From Clostridium hydrogeniformans DSM 21757 (GTDB lineage Bacteria > Bacillota > Clostridia > Clostridiales > Clostridiaceae): 64,000 nucleotides of DNA. Shown here piece by piece: positions 42,869-51,180 of this stretch. Made by a program: the position numbers and the translations under genes. Under the pieces are notes generated by a model. That model was not told the DNA's origin. It saw nothing but the letters and a program-made list of their open reading frames with translations, and searched no databases. Where the stretch lies: assembly GCF_000686705.1 (NCBI RefSeq), contig NZ_JMLJ01000003.1, forward strand, positions 496,001-560,000, given 5' to 3'. Position 1 is the stretch's first letter. The number at the start of each line of letters is the position of its first letter.

Positions 42869-42976
42869 TTTATCTGATGGCTAGGATATTTAACACTCTC
42901 CTCCTCTAAAAGGTAGTGGATAACAGTTGGTACGCCCCTAGATTAACTCATCTGAAGGAAGATTCCTTCTATTCTT
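42869..42976 (+). repeat. Dispersed ~135 bp repeat family, copy D (hairpin arm deleted)
   Basis: TTTATCTGATGG, core GGATAACAGTTGG and CTCATCTGAAGG, then TTCCTTCTATTC. Compared with copy A, the 5' hairpin arm and loop are missing. The junction falls at CATCT, which occurs twice in complete copies, so the loss fits slippage between short direct repeats. It ends 2 bases before the stop codon of the convergent gene. Confidence 0.72.
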
Positions 42977-42977
42977 A

Positions 42978-43769
42978 TTATAAATCTAGCTCCACCTCTA
43001 CTCCAAAGTGATCTGATATTATTTCTTTCTTCTCTCCATTAAAAATTACATTTGAATAATTAACCTTTAATGGTTTATTGCTAAATATCATATCTAATCT
43101 TAAATCCTCAGAGTTCTTTTCCCATCCTGCTATTTTTCCTTTTACAGTTATACCTTTATCTTTTGTTTCTGCTAAATAATAAGTGTCATATAAGCCTTTT
43201 TCTATAATATAGTCATATCCTTCTCCTTTAATGGTGGCACTATTATTAAAATCTCCCATTAAAATTGAAATCTCATCATTATCTAGAGTCTCTAAAAGCT
43301 TATCTACTTGGTATTTAAAGGGCTCTTCCTCATCCTTCCACCATCCTAAATGACAACTATATAATGATATAGGAGTATTCTTATAGTTTACCTTTAACTT
43401 AACTATTTTTCTTGTTTTCCAAAAGTTTAAATCCTCTCCTTTTGAAATAAAAAAGGAATCCTCCTCTATAATATTACATTTAGTTAAAAGGCAAAGCCCT
43501 TCTTCATATATATCATAGCCTACATGGGAATAGTCCCATGTAAAGCTATAATTATTAACTCCAATTTTCTTAAGTTCTTTTATAAGTAATAAGGCAAAAT
43601 TATCTTTTTTTATGTTTTTAAATTCCTTAGCTTCTTTAATTAACTGACTAACCTCTTGAAGAGCTATAACATCATAGTCTCTTTCCTTTATTACCTCTGC
43701 TAAGTATTTTATTTTTTCTAGCTGATTTTCTTCCTGCCATGAATGACAATTTAAAGTAAGTAATTTCAC
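42978..43769 (-). CDS. Endonuclease/exonuclease/phosphatase (EEP) family protein
   Basis: A 263-residue EEP-fold hydrolase. Motifs are LTLNCHSWQ at the N-terminus, VIALQEVSQ (metal Glu), LYSCHLGWWK, ILMGDFNNSA (Asp-Asn) and ISDHFGVEVEL (Asp-His). The family cleaves phosphodiesters or phosphate esters; the substrate is unknown and no signal peptide is present. Start is GTG 43769, and its AGGAGTG overlaps the end of the PTS gene four bases upstream, so it is co-translated with the alpha-glucoside PTS. That suggests a sugar- or nucleotide-phosphate substrate. Repeat copy D lies directly after it. Confidence 0.82.
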   Translation of the reverse strand: MKLLTLNCHSWQEENQLEKIKYLAEVIKERDYDVIALQEVSQLIKEAKEFKNIKKDNFALLLIKELKKIGVNNYSFTWDYSHVGYDIYEEGLCLLTKCNIIEEDSFFISKGEDLNFWKTRKIVKLKVNYKNTPISLYSCHLGWWKDEEEPFKYQVDKLLETLDNDEISILMGDFNNSATIKGEGYDYIIEKGLYDTYYLAETKDKGITVKGKIAGWEKNSEDLRLDMIFSNKPLKVNYSNVIFNGEKKEIISDHFGVEVELDL

Positions 43770-43773
43770 AAAA

Positions 43774-45420
43774 CTACACTCCTAAAATATCTTGAATATT
43801 AGATTTTAAAACATCAGCCTTTGGTCCATATATTGCCTGCACTCCCTTATCTTTTACAATAAGACCTAGTGCTCCATTTTCTTTCCATAACTTTTCTTCA
43901 GCCACTAAATTTTTATCCTTAACAGTAACACGAAGTCTAGTCATACAAGCATCTACATCCACTATGTTTTCTTTTTCTCCAAGTAAAGTTATTATTTTTA
44001 CTGCTAACATATCATGGTTACTACTATTGTTTCCCTTATCTTCTTCAATATTTTCTGAGTCAATGTAATTTCCAAGACGTCCTGGAGTAGGTATCTTAAA
44101 TTTCTTTATTAATATACTAAATACTCCGTAGTTTAAGAAGAAGAATACTAAGGATGTTATAATGAAGTTTATAAGATCTCTTGTAATCCCTGCATTAACC
44201 ATCATAGGTGTTCTAGTTAAAAGCTCTATAAATCCAAAAGCATGAACTCTTAAGTTTATTATATCAGCTAAAGCAAATGCTACTCCAGTTAGCAATGCAT
44301 AACATACATATAACACTGGGGATATGAACATAAACATAAATTCTATTGGTTCTGTAACCCCTGTTAAGAATACTGCTAAAGCTGCTGATAAGAATATAGT
44401 CTTGTACTTAGATTTTTTATCTTCATCAACATTTTTATACATTGCATAGGCTACCCCTATTAATGATGCACAAGAGGTAATAACTTGACCTACTTTAAAT
44501 CTAGCTGGTGTAATAGTTGTTAATAAGGTATTGTAATCTGTCATATTTCCTAAATCTTTTAAATTAATAAGGTCATTAGCCCAAGCAAGCCATAGTGGAT
44601 CTTGTCCTGCAACTGCTGTACCTGCTCCAGATCCTGTTAATATAGTATATACACCACCAAGCTCTGTATAGTTTATAGGTACTGTTAACATATGATGTAA
44701 ACCAAATGGTAGTAATAAACGCTCAAGGGATCCAAATATAAATGGTGCAACTATTGGTGCTGTATCCTTAGATGTTGCTATCCATTGTCCAAAGGAATTT
44801 AATAGTCCTTGGATAAATGGCCAAATTAAAGATAAAAGTATTGCCATTACAGTTGATCCTAATATAACTACAAAAGGAACGAAACGTTTTCCATTAAAGA
44901 AAGCTAAAGACTTTGGTAATTTATTAAAGTTATAATATTTATTATATAAGTAGGCTCCTAAAAATCCTGATATTATTCCTATGAACACTCCCATATTTAA
45001 GGTTGGTGCTCCAAGTATTGATACGAAATAATCTTTAACTACAAGTTCTTTTCCTGTCATTGATGTTACAGTGGCTGAAGGATCTGAAAACATTGCTCCA
45101 TTTACCCCAAATATAGCTCCTGTAATCCTATTAGTTAAAATAAATGCTAATAATCCTGCGAAGGCTCCTCCAGCTCTTTCTTTAGCCCAAGATCCTCCTA
45201 TAGCTACTGCAAATAATATGTGAAGGTTTCCAATAATAGCCCAACCAATATCCTCCATAACCCTTGCTATGGTATGAATAATTGCTGCATCAAAGGACAT
45301 GCCTATAAGTTTACCAATAGATATCATAAGTCCTGCTGCTGGCATAACAGCTACAACCACTAATAATGCTTTACCAAACTTTTGCCAAAAATCAAAAGAA
45401 AATATCTTATTATTTTTCAT
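43774..45420 (-). CDS. PTS alpha-glucoside (maltose/glucose type) EIIBC
   Basis: A 548-residue phosphotransferase permease. The EIIC domain spans ~1-430 with about ten hydrophobic segments and PFGLHHMLTVPINYTELGG, then FTGVTEPIEF-like FLTGVTEPIEFMFMF. The EIIB domain at ~470-548 has the phosphocysteine in DVDACMTRLRVTV. No EIIA domain is fused, so a separate glucose-type EIIA is needed. It imports and phosphorylates an alpha-glucoside such as maltose. It is downstream of the GH13 alpha-glucosidase and upstream of the EEP gene; LacI-type control is likely. Confidence 0.92.
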   Translation of the reverse strand: MKNNKIFSFDFWQKFGKALLVVVAVMPAAGLMISIGKLIGMSFDAAIIHTIARVMEDIGWAIIGNLHILFAVAIGGSWAKERAGGAFAGLLAFILTNRITGAIFGVNGAMFSDPSATVTSMTGKELVVKDYFVSILGAPTLNMGVFIGIISGFLGAYLYNKYYNFNKLPKSLAFFNGKRFVPFVVILGSTVMAILLSLIWPFIQGLLNSFGQWIATSKDTAPIVAPFIFGSLERLLLPFGLHHMLTVPINYTELGGVYTILTGSGAGTAVAGQDPLWLAWANDLINLKDLGNMTDYNTLLTTITPARFKVGQVITSCASLIGVAYAMYKNVDEDKKSKYKTIFLSAALAVFLTGVTEPIEFMFMFISPVLYVCYALLTGVAFALADIINLRVHAFGFIELLTRTPMMVNAGITRDLINFIITSLVFFFLNYGVFSILIKKFKIPTPGRLGNYIDSENIEEDKGNNSSNHDMLAVKIITLLGEKENIVDVDACMTRLRVTVKDKNLVAEEKLWKENGALGLIVKDKGVQAIYGPKADVLKSNIQDILGV

Positions 45421-45463
45421 ATAATCACCTCTGTTTTATTTTTTATTTTTCCTATGATAATCT

Positions 45464-45512
45464 TAATCTTAGGTAGAGATTATTTTGAACCTCACTCTCT
45501 ACCTACAGATTA
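45464..45512 (-). other. Intercistronic stem-loop between GH13 and PTS genes
   Basis: TAATCTTAGGTAGAGA pairs with TCTCTACCTACAGATTA (one bulge) around a 16-nt loop in the 155-base gap. No T-run follows on the minus strand, so processing or mRNA stabilisation is more likely than full termination. Confidence 0.5.
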
Positions 45513-45575
45513 ATTAATTTATTCTAATTATAAATTCTTGTGTAGTTTTATATTTAACTAAAACAAACATCTAAG

Positions 45576-47237
45576 CTAAATTTTATAAAGTCTTGATTCC
45601 CAAGGCTTTAACTTAAAGCTAGTTAATATTTCATGACTCTTAACCTGATAGTTTGATAATAATAATTTCTTATGATTTAAATCTAGATTCTCATAACTGT
45701 ACTCTACCTCTTCATTAGTAAGATTACATATTATTATAAATTTTTCATCCTCTAAGGTTCTTGTATAGGCATAAATATTTTTATCTTCCTCTAGTATTAA
45801 TTCATATTTGCCATATATAAGACACTGATTATTCTTTTTAATATCTATCATTTTCTTATAAAAGTTAAATATAGAATTTTCATCTTTAGCTTCAGCCTCT
45901 ACATTTATATCTTTGTAATTAGGATTAATTTTAATCCAAGGAGTGCCACTAGAAAAACCAGCATTTTCTGAACTACTCCATTGCATAGGTGTACGTGCAT
46001 TATCTCTAGAAACCTTCCATAAAGCCTCCATTGCTTCTTCTTCTGAAGCTCCATTTTCTATTTGTTCCTTATATATATTTATCCCTTTAATATCATCATA
46101 ATCCTCTATGGAGTTAAATTTAACATTAGTCATTCCTATTTCTTGTCCCTGATATATAAAAGGGGTTCCCTTTTGCATAAAATACATAAGTCCTAGTGCC
46201 TTGGCACTTTCATTTAAATACTCATTAGTATTACCTAGGGTAGAGGTAACTCTTGGAATATCATGATTTTCTATAAATAAAGCATTCCAGCCTGTTTCAT
46301 CTAAGCTATTTTGCCACTTAGTTAGAATATTTTTCAGTTCTACCACATTAAAGGTTTTATTTTTTTCATAATCCCAAAGATCTAAATGTTCAAATTGGAA
46401 TACCATATTGAACTTTCCCTTTTCTTCTCCAACCCAAAGATCAGCATCTTCTGCCTTTACTCCATTAGCCTCTCCAACAGTTACAATGTTATATTTACTA
46501 AAAGTATTTTCTTTAAGTTCCTCTAAATACTTATGAATACCTTTAACATTCATATGCTTTTCAAAGGAAGAAACATATTTTAAGTTCTTTGGATTAGGAA
46601 TATCCTTTAAGCCTTCCTCTTTTTTAATATGGCTTATAGCATCAACTCTAAATCCATCGATTCCTTTATCAAGCCACCAATTAATCATTTCATAAACTTC
46701 TTTTCTAACCTCTGGATTCTCCCAATTTAAATCTGGTTGTTTCTCAGTAAAAAGATGTAGAAAATATTCTTTTGTTTCCTCATCATATTTCCATGCTGAA
46801 CCTTTAAAAATACTTTCCCAGTTATTAGGTTCCTTTCCCTCTTTACCTTCTCTCCAAATATAAAAATCTCTCTTTGGATTATCCTTTGAGGATTTTGATT
46901 CAATAAACCATTTATGCTCATCACTTGTATGGTTTACAACTAAATCTATAATAAGCTTCATATCTCTGTTATGAACTTCTCTAAGAAGGTTATCAAAGTC
47001 CTCCATAGTTCCAAAGTCATCCATTATATCTTTATAATCACTTATATCATACCCATTATCATCATTAGGAGATTTATACATTGGACTTAGCCAAATTATA
47101 TCTATTCCTAAATCTTTTAAATAATCTAATTTAGAAATTACTCCTTTAATATCCCCTATTCCATCTCCATTATAATCTTTAAAGCTTCTTGGATATATCT
47201 GATAAGCTACTGCTTCTTTCCACCATGTCTTTTTCAT
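45576..47237 (-). CDS. GH13 alpha-glucosidase (maltase/oligo-1,6-glucosidase group)
   Basis: A 553-residue cytoplasmic GH13 enzyme. Conserved regions are DLVVNHTSDEH, GFRVDAISHI (nucleophile Asp), TVGEANG (acid Glu) and ENHDIPR (Asp). The residue after the nucleophile is Ala, which in this subfamily correlates with alpha-1,4 preference, whereas Val marks oligo-1,6-glucosidases; so maltose-type substrates are favoured. RBS is AAGGAGGGG. A LacI-type operator lies 22 bases upstream of the start. It is the first gene of the alpha-glucoside operon feeding from the PTS. Confidence 0.92.
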   Translation of the reverse strand: MKKTWWKEAVAYQIYPRSFKDYNGDGIGDIKGVISKLDYLKDLGIDIIWLSPMYKSPNDDNGYDISDYKDIMDDFGTMEDFDNLLREVHNRDMKLIIDLVVNHTSDEHKWFIESKSSKDNPKRDFYIWREGKEGKEPNNWESIFKGSAWKYDEETKEYFLHLFTEKQPDLNWENPEVRKEVYEMINWWLDKGIDGFRVDAISHIKKEEGLKDIPNPKNLKYVSSFEKHMNVKGIHKYLEELKENTFSKYNIVTVGEANGVKAEDADLWVGEEKGKFNMVFQFEHLDLWDYEKNKTFNVVELKNILTKWQNSLDETGWNALFIENHDIPRVTSTLGNTNEYLNESAKALGLMYFMQKGTPFIYQGQEIGMTNVKFNSIEDYDDIKGINIYKEQIENGASEEEAMEALWKVSRDNARTPMQWSSSENAGFSSGTPWIKINPNYKDINVEAEAKDENSIFNFYKKMIDIKKNNQCLIYGKYELILEEDKNIYAYTRTLEDEKFIIICNLTNEEVEYSYENLDLNHKKLLLSNYQVKSHEILTSFKLKPWESRLYKI

Positions 47238-47258
47238 TCTTACCCCTCCTTAGAGTTG

Positions 47259-47273
47259 TGCAACCGTTTGCCT
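47259..47273. promoter_or_regulatory. LacI/MalR-type operator 1
   Basis: TGCAACCGTTTGCCT contains the near-palindromic GCAACCGTTTGC of LacI-family operators. It lies 22 bases before the GH13 start and is identical to operator 2. Confidence 0.75.
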
Positions 47274-47574
47274 CAATGTTAAAAAATTTTTCTTAAACTA
47301 TAATAATTAACCCATAGAATTTACAGATGTACTTTTTATCTATATTAAATCTAGTTTTAACATAAGTTTATTCTCTATGGTTAGTTTAAGCTAAATTCAC
47401 TATATATATTCATTTATTAATTAAATTTTATTTCATTTTTAAAATATAACCTTCTATTTTTTACACCTTAAGTATATCAACTAAAGTAAAAGTTTACAAC
47501 AGGTAAATTCTATTATATTTTTTGCTTTTTTATAGACTTTCTTTCTCTATCTTCTATTTTTAAGTTTTTTCTTA

Positions 47575-47589
47575 TGCAACCGTTTGCCT
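47575..47589. promoter_or_regulatory. LacI/MalR-type operator 2
   Basis: An exact second copy of TGCAACCGTTTGCCT, 316 bases from operator 1, in the 534-base gap between the regulator and the GH13 gene. The spacing allows DNA looping. Nothing else is clear in that gap. Confidence 0.7.
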
Positions 47590-47771
47590 GGCTATTAAAA
47601 GAAAAGAAGATACTTATGCATCATAGTAAATAACTTTTATAAACTTTTCCTATGATAAAAATTATTAGAATAGGATTATTCCTCTCCTATATATCTTTAC
47701 CTCTACTTTAAATATTTATTTGCAATAATTATTTACTTCTTATATAATATTAAGATGCATTCTTTAACTTC

Positions 47772-48776
47772 TTACCTTTTAAAAGATTCTCTTTCTATAA
47801 ATTTAGTATCTACAATATAGTGATTTCTTTTAATTTCTTCTCCCTCTAACTTATCTATTAAGAGCTTAATTCCATAGTATCCAAGGTCCACTGCATTTAT
47901 ATCCACTGATGCTAAAGGTGGATTTTGGAATTCAGCTAAGGGGGTATTATTAAACCCAACTACAGATATATTACCTATCTCCTTCTCCTTTAGAGCTTTT
48001 ATAGCACCAAAAGCTAATAAATCATCAGTGGCAACTATTGCAGAGATTGATGGAATCTTTAATATTTCTTTTGTTGCCTTATATCCTTCCTCTTCATTAA
48101 ACTCTTTCATATGGATTATATATTCCTTTGAAAAGTCTATAGCATTAATTTCTCCCGCCATTTTATATCCTTTTAATCTATCCTTTGATACGTTCCATTG
48201 TTCCCTTGCTCCTATAAATCCAATATCCCTATTTCCATTTTCTATAAGTTTATTTATCAAATCATACATAGACTTAAAATTATCATTATCTACCCAAAGT
48301 ATATTATTAGAATCCTCTGGTCTTCCTATGACAACAAAAGGAAAATCTATTTCTTTTAAATATTCTATAGTCTCATCCTTTTCCTTAGCCCTAAGAAGAC
48401 ATATTCCATCTACTAATCTACTAGTGGTAAAATCTCTTATATATTCTTTTTCACTATTCTCATCCTTACTAAAAGCATAGGTTATGTAATAATTTTTGCT
48501 CTGAGCATATAAACTCATCCCTTTCATAGCCTGCACAAAGAATGGATTTGATAATAAATCCTGAGCTTCATTAGGAAGGACAACTCCTAAAATTCTAGTT
48601 TTATTATTAGCAAGACTTCTTGCAATAGCATTAGGTTTATATTGTAATTTTTTTATTGCCTTCATAACTTTTTTTCTTGTTTCTTCACTTATTTTAGGAT
48701 TATCTGATAAAACCCTTGATACCGTAGATGGTGCCACATCAGCCTCTTTAGCAACATCTTTTATGGTAACCTTCAT
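47772..48776 (-). CDS. LacI-family regulator of the alpha-glucoside operon
   Basis: A 334-residue LacI protein. The N-terminal headpiece is TIKDVAKEADVAPSTVSRVL, with the hinge PNAIARSLA, followed by a periplasmic-binding-like sugar domain (GIRGARE-like IGFIGAREQWNVSKDRLKGY, ISAIVATDDLLAFGAIKAL). It resembles MalR and is directly upstream of the GH13/PTS/EEP operon, with two exact operator copies between. I chose ATG 48776, 8 bases after AAGGAG; a GTG nine bases earlier lies in the RBS region. The effector is probably maltose or a phosphorylated derivative, by inference. Confidence 0.92.
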   Translation of the reverse strand: MKVTIKDVAKEADVAPSTVSRVLSDNPKISEETRKKVMKAIKKLQYKPNAIARSLANNKTRILGVVLPNEAQDLLSNPFFVQAMKGMSLYAQSKNYYITYAFSKDENSEKEYIRDFTTSRLVDGICLLRAKEKDETIEYLKEIDFPFVVIGRPEDSNNILWVDNDNFKSMYDLINKLIENGNRDIGFIGAREQWNVSKDRLKGYKMAGEINAIDFSKEYIIHMKEFNEEEGYKATKEILKIPSISAIVATDDLLAFGAIKALKEKEIGNISVVGFNNTPLAEFQNPPLASVDINAVDLGYYGIKLLIDKLEGEEIKRNHYIVDTKFIERESFKR

Positions 48777-49040
48777 CCCTTTCACTCCTTTTACTCTTCA
48801 CTGGTTAAGTATAGCTTATCAGTTAAAAATATATTAAACAAGATTTTTATAACTTTTCCATTCTTAATTAACCTTCTTAAATAATAGTATTATCATCTTC
48901 TTCAATATGTATATCCCTCCATGGTAGTCTTAGATATTAAAAATATCACTAAATTAGATACATTAACTATGTTAGCCCTTTGTAACACTTCATATTCCTT
49001 ATAATATTATGTTAGTAAAGAATTTTATGGAGTAGTTATT

Positions 49041-50732
49041 ATGGATACTATTGTTAGTACTAATCCTCTTAATCCTACTGATGAAGAAAGATATGCAATG
49101 TTTAAAAAAGAACTAAAGAAAACTAATCGCTTAGAGGATTTTGATAATGTAATAAAGCTTTTAGGCCCTTCTAAGGATATTACCGAATATGCTCCCTTAA
49201 GATCTTTAAAAGGTGTTAAAATTGGAATAATTGGAGGAGGAGTTTCTGGCCTTGCCTCAGCCTTTGAACTTAGAAAACTAGGAGCAGATATAACCATATA
49301 TGAAGCAGAAGATCATAGAATAGGTGGACGTATATACACCCATTATTTTGATAAAAATAAAAAACATTATGGGGAACTTGGTGCTATGAGAGTACCTGTA
49401 TCCCATGAGACTAGTTGGTTTTACATTAATCTATTTAAATTAGAAACCCTGCCATTTGTACAAGTTAATCCTAATACCTTTCTATGGATACGAAGAACTA
49501 GAACTCGTAATAATCCTAAGGATATACAAAAATATATATATCCTTTGTTTGACCTATCTGAAACTGAAAAAAATACTCCCTGGAACACACTTATTACTTA
49601 TGCTTCAAATTATTTCATTAAAACTATGTCACCTAATGAGAGAACAGAAAATCTAAGAATACTTAAAGAATATTCTCCTCTATATAATAAGTATAGTACC
49701 CTAGATACTAGATGTGCTTTAACCTCTCTTAATTTAAGTGAATCAGCCATAGAGCTTATTTCCTCTATAGATCCATTTTTAGGAGCATTATTCTACTCAG
49801 CAAATGGAGAAACAATGCAGGGAACTTACACCCTTGAATTTTCTAACCTTTATAGAATTAAAGGTGGTATGGTCAACCTTCCATTAGCCTTTTATAATAG
49901 TCTAAAATCAGATTGTCCTAAAGAATATAAAAATATTCCCTCTGATGCCCTAGGTAAATGTGAGTTTAAAGCTAACCATAGAGTTACTGGAATATATAAG
50001 ACCCATGAGGATAATAAAACTTTAATTGAATATAAAAATAATAATGATAGTGGTTATGGATTCAAATCCTTTGATTATGTAATCTGTACTATTCCATTTA
50101 GCATTTTGAGGGAGGTAACCTTAAATCCAGGATTCTCTCCTAAAAAAATGCAAGCTATTAGAGAAGTAACCTATGAAAACTCTCATAAGGTTTATTTTTA
50201 CTGCAAGAAAAGATTTTGGGAAGAAGATATGCCCTATGGTGGAATAAAAGGTGGAATATCTTCTACTGATGAAGCTATCCAAACCATAGCATATCCCTCT
50301 GATCACGTATATAAAAAGAGTTACTCCTTAGATGAGCCTGGAGTATTACTAGCTGCTTATAATCTTGGACTAGATTCCACAAGAGTTGGAAATATGACAT
50401 CAAATAATGAAATAGAATTTGTTAAAAGGTCAGTGGAAAGAGTTCACAGCCTACCTTATGGCTTTTTAGAAGATTTAGTTACCGATTATAAAAGCTATAA
50501 TTGGAATGGAGCTCCAAACTTTAAGGGAGCCTTTTGCATAATGGCACCTTGGCAAAAACAGCTTTTTGCTTATGATATTATCCAGCCAGAATATGACGAC
50601 CGGGTCTTCTTTGCTGGTGAACATATATCCCCTACCCATGGTTGGATTCAGGGAGCCTTATCTACAGCAAGAACTGCTGCTAATTCTATAGCCATAGCTA
50701 ATATAAAAAATAAAACTGTGTTTGAAGTTTAA
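49041..50732 (+). CDS. FAD-dependent amine oxidase family protein
   Basis: A 563-residue flavoprotein. The dinucleotide-binding motif is VKIGIIGGGVSGLASAFELR at ~53-72, followed by EAEDHRIGGRIYTH and GELGAMRVP, the FAD contacts of monoamine-oxidase-like enzymes. The C-terminal FAD block is FFAGEHISPTHGWIQGALST. Related proteins include L-amino-acid oxidases and tryptophan monooxygenase, which need oxygen, so its role in an anaerobe is unclear; a dehydrogenase activity is possible. There is no signal peptide. RBS is TGGAG. It appears monocistronic. Confidence 0.88.
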   Translation: MDTIVSTNPLNPTDEERYAMFKKELKKTNRLEDFDNVIKLLGPSKDITEYAPLRSLKGVKIGIIGGGVSGLASAFELRKLGADITIYEAEDHRIGGRIYTHYFDKNKKHYGELGAMRVPVSHETSWFYINLFKLETLPFVQVNPNTFLWIRRTRTRNNPKDIQKYIYPLFDLSETEKNTPWNTLITYASNYFIKTMSPNERTENLRILKEYSPLYNKYSTLDTRCALTSLNLSESAIELISSIDPFLGALFYSANGETMQGTYTLEFSNLYRIKGGMVNLPLAFYNSLKSDCPKEYKNIPSDALGKCEFKANHRVTGIYKTHEDNKTLIEYKNNNDSGYGFKSFDYVICTIPFSILREVTLNPGFSPKKMQAIREVTYENSHKVYFYCKKRFWEEDMPYGGIKGGISSTDEAIQTIAYPSDHVYKKSYSLDEPGVLLAAYNLGLDSTRVGNMTSNNEIEFVKRSVERVHSLPYGFLEDLVTDYKSYNWNGAPNFKGAFCIMAPWQKQLFAYDIIQPEYDDRVFFAGEHISPTHGWIQGALSTARTAANSIAIANIKNKTVFEV

Positions 50733-51004
50733 ATATAAACCTATTTTTTTATACAGGATTTAGACTATCTCTTTAAATTAATCTTTTCCTAATTTAAATA
50801 TTTAATATTAAGAAATCTCATATATAATGTTATTCTAGATCCTGTATTATTAATTTGATGAATTAGTGATATTAAAAATAGCTTTTGGTGGAGAGTATGA
50901 AAAAAGATTCATATATTATTATAAATTAATTCATAGTTTTACTGTATATTAGTAAATAAATTATATTGACATTGGCTAGGTTTTCAATTATTATAATATT
51001 TGTG

Positions 51005-51110
51005 GTCGATATTAAAAGGGAGTAGTAGTAAATATACTATCAACAGAACGGTGAGTAACATCACCTGGTATTATATACCAATTTAATTGGTTACAAGACT
51101 TTTAATATGA
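51005..51110 (+). promoter_or_regulatory. yybP-ykoY manganese riboswitch aptamer
   Basis: P1 is formed by ATATTAAAAG (51009-51018) and CTTTTAATAT (51099-51108). Inside are AAAGGGAGTAG and CAGAACGGTGAGTAACATCA, then CCTGGT, the conserved loop elements of the yybP-ykoY family, which senses Mn2+. It stands directly upstream of a P-type cation ATPase, a classical target. The rest of the 50733-51004 gap shows only a weak, distant inverted repeat. Confidence 0.82.
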
Positions 51111-51150
51111 TTCTAGTGTCTAGAATTATATTAAAGGTCTTGTTTTTTTT
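51095..51150 (+). terminator. Riboswitch-controlled terminator
   Basis: AAGACTTTTAATATGATTC and CTAG pair with CTAGAATTATATTAAAGGTC and TT, followed by eight T. The 5' arm reuses the P1 strand 51099-51108, so aptamer folding and termination exclude each other; ligand binding should allow transcription. Confidence 0.85.
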
Positions 51151-51180
51151 ATTCTTAAATTCGAAAGGGGTAATATTAAA

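Noticed and set aside
50751-50846. Inverted repeat ATACAGGAT / ATCCTGTAT after the amine oxidase gene
   Set aside because: The arms are short and about 70 bases apart with no clear inner pairing, so I do not call it a terminator.
50966-50997. Promoter TTGACA / TATAAT upstream of the riboswitch
   Set aside because: The spacer between the two hexamers is 20 bases, too long for a standard promoter, so I did not annotate it.
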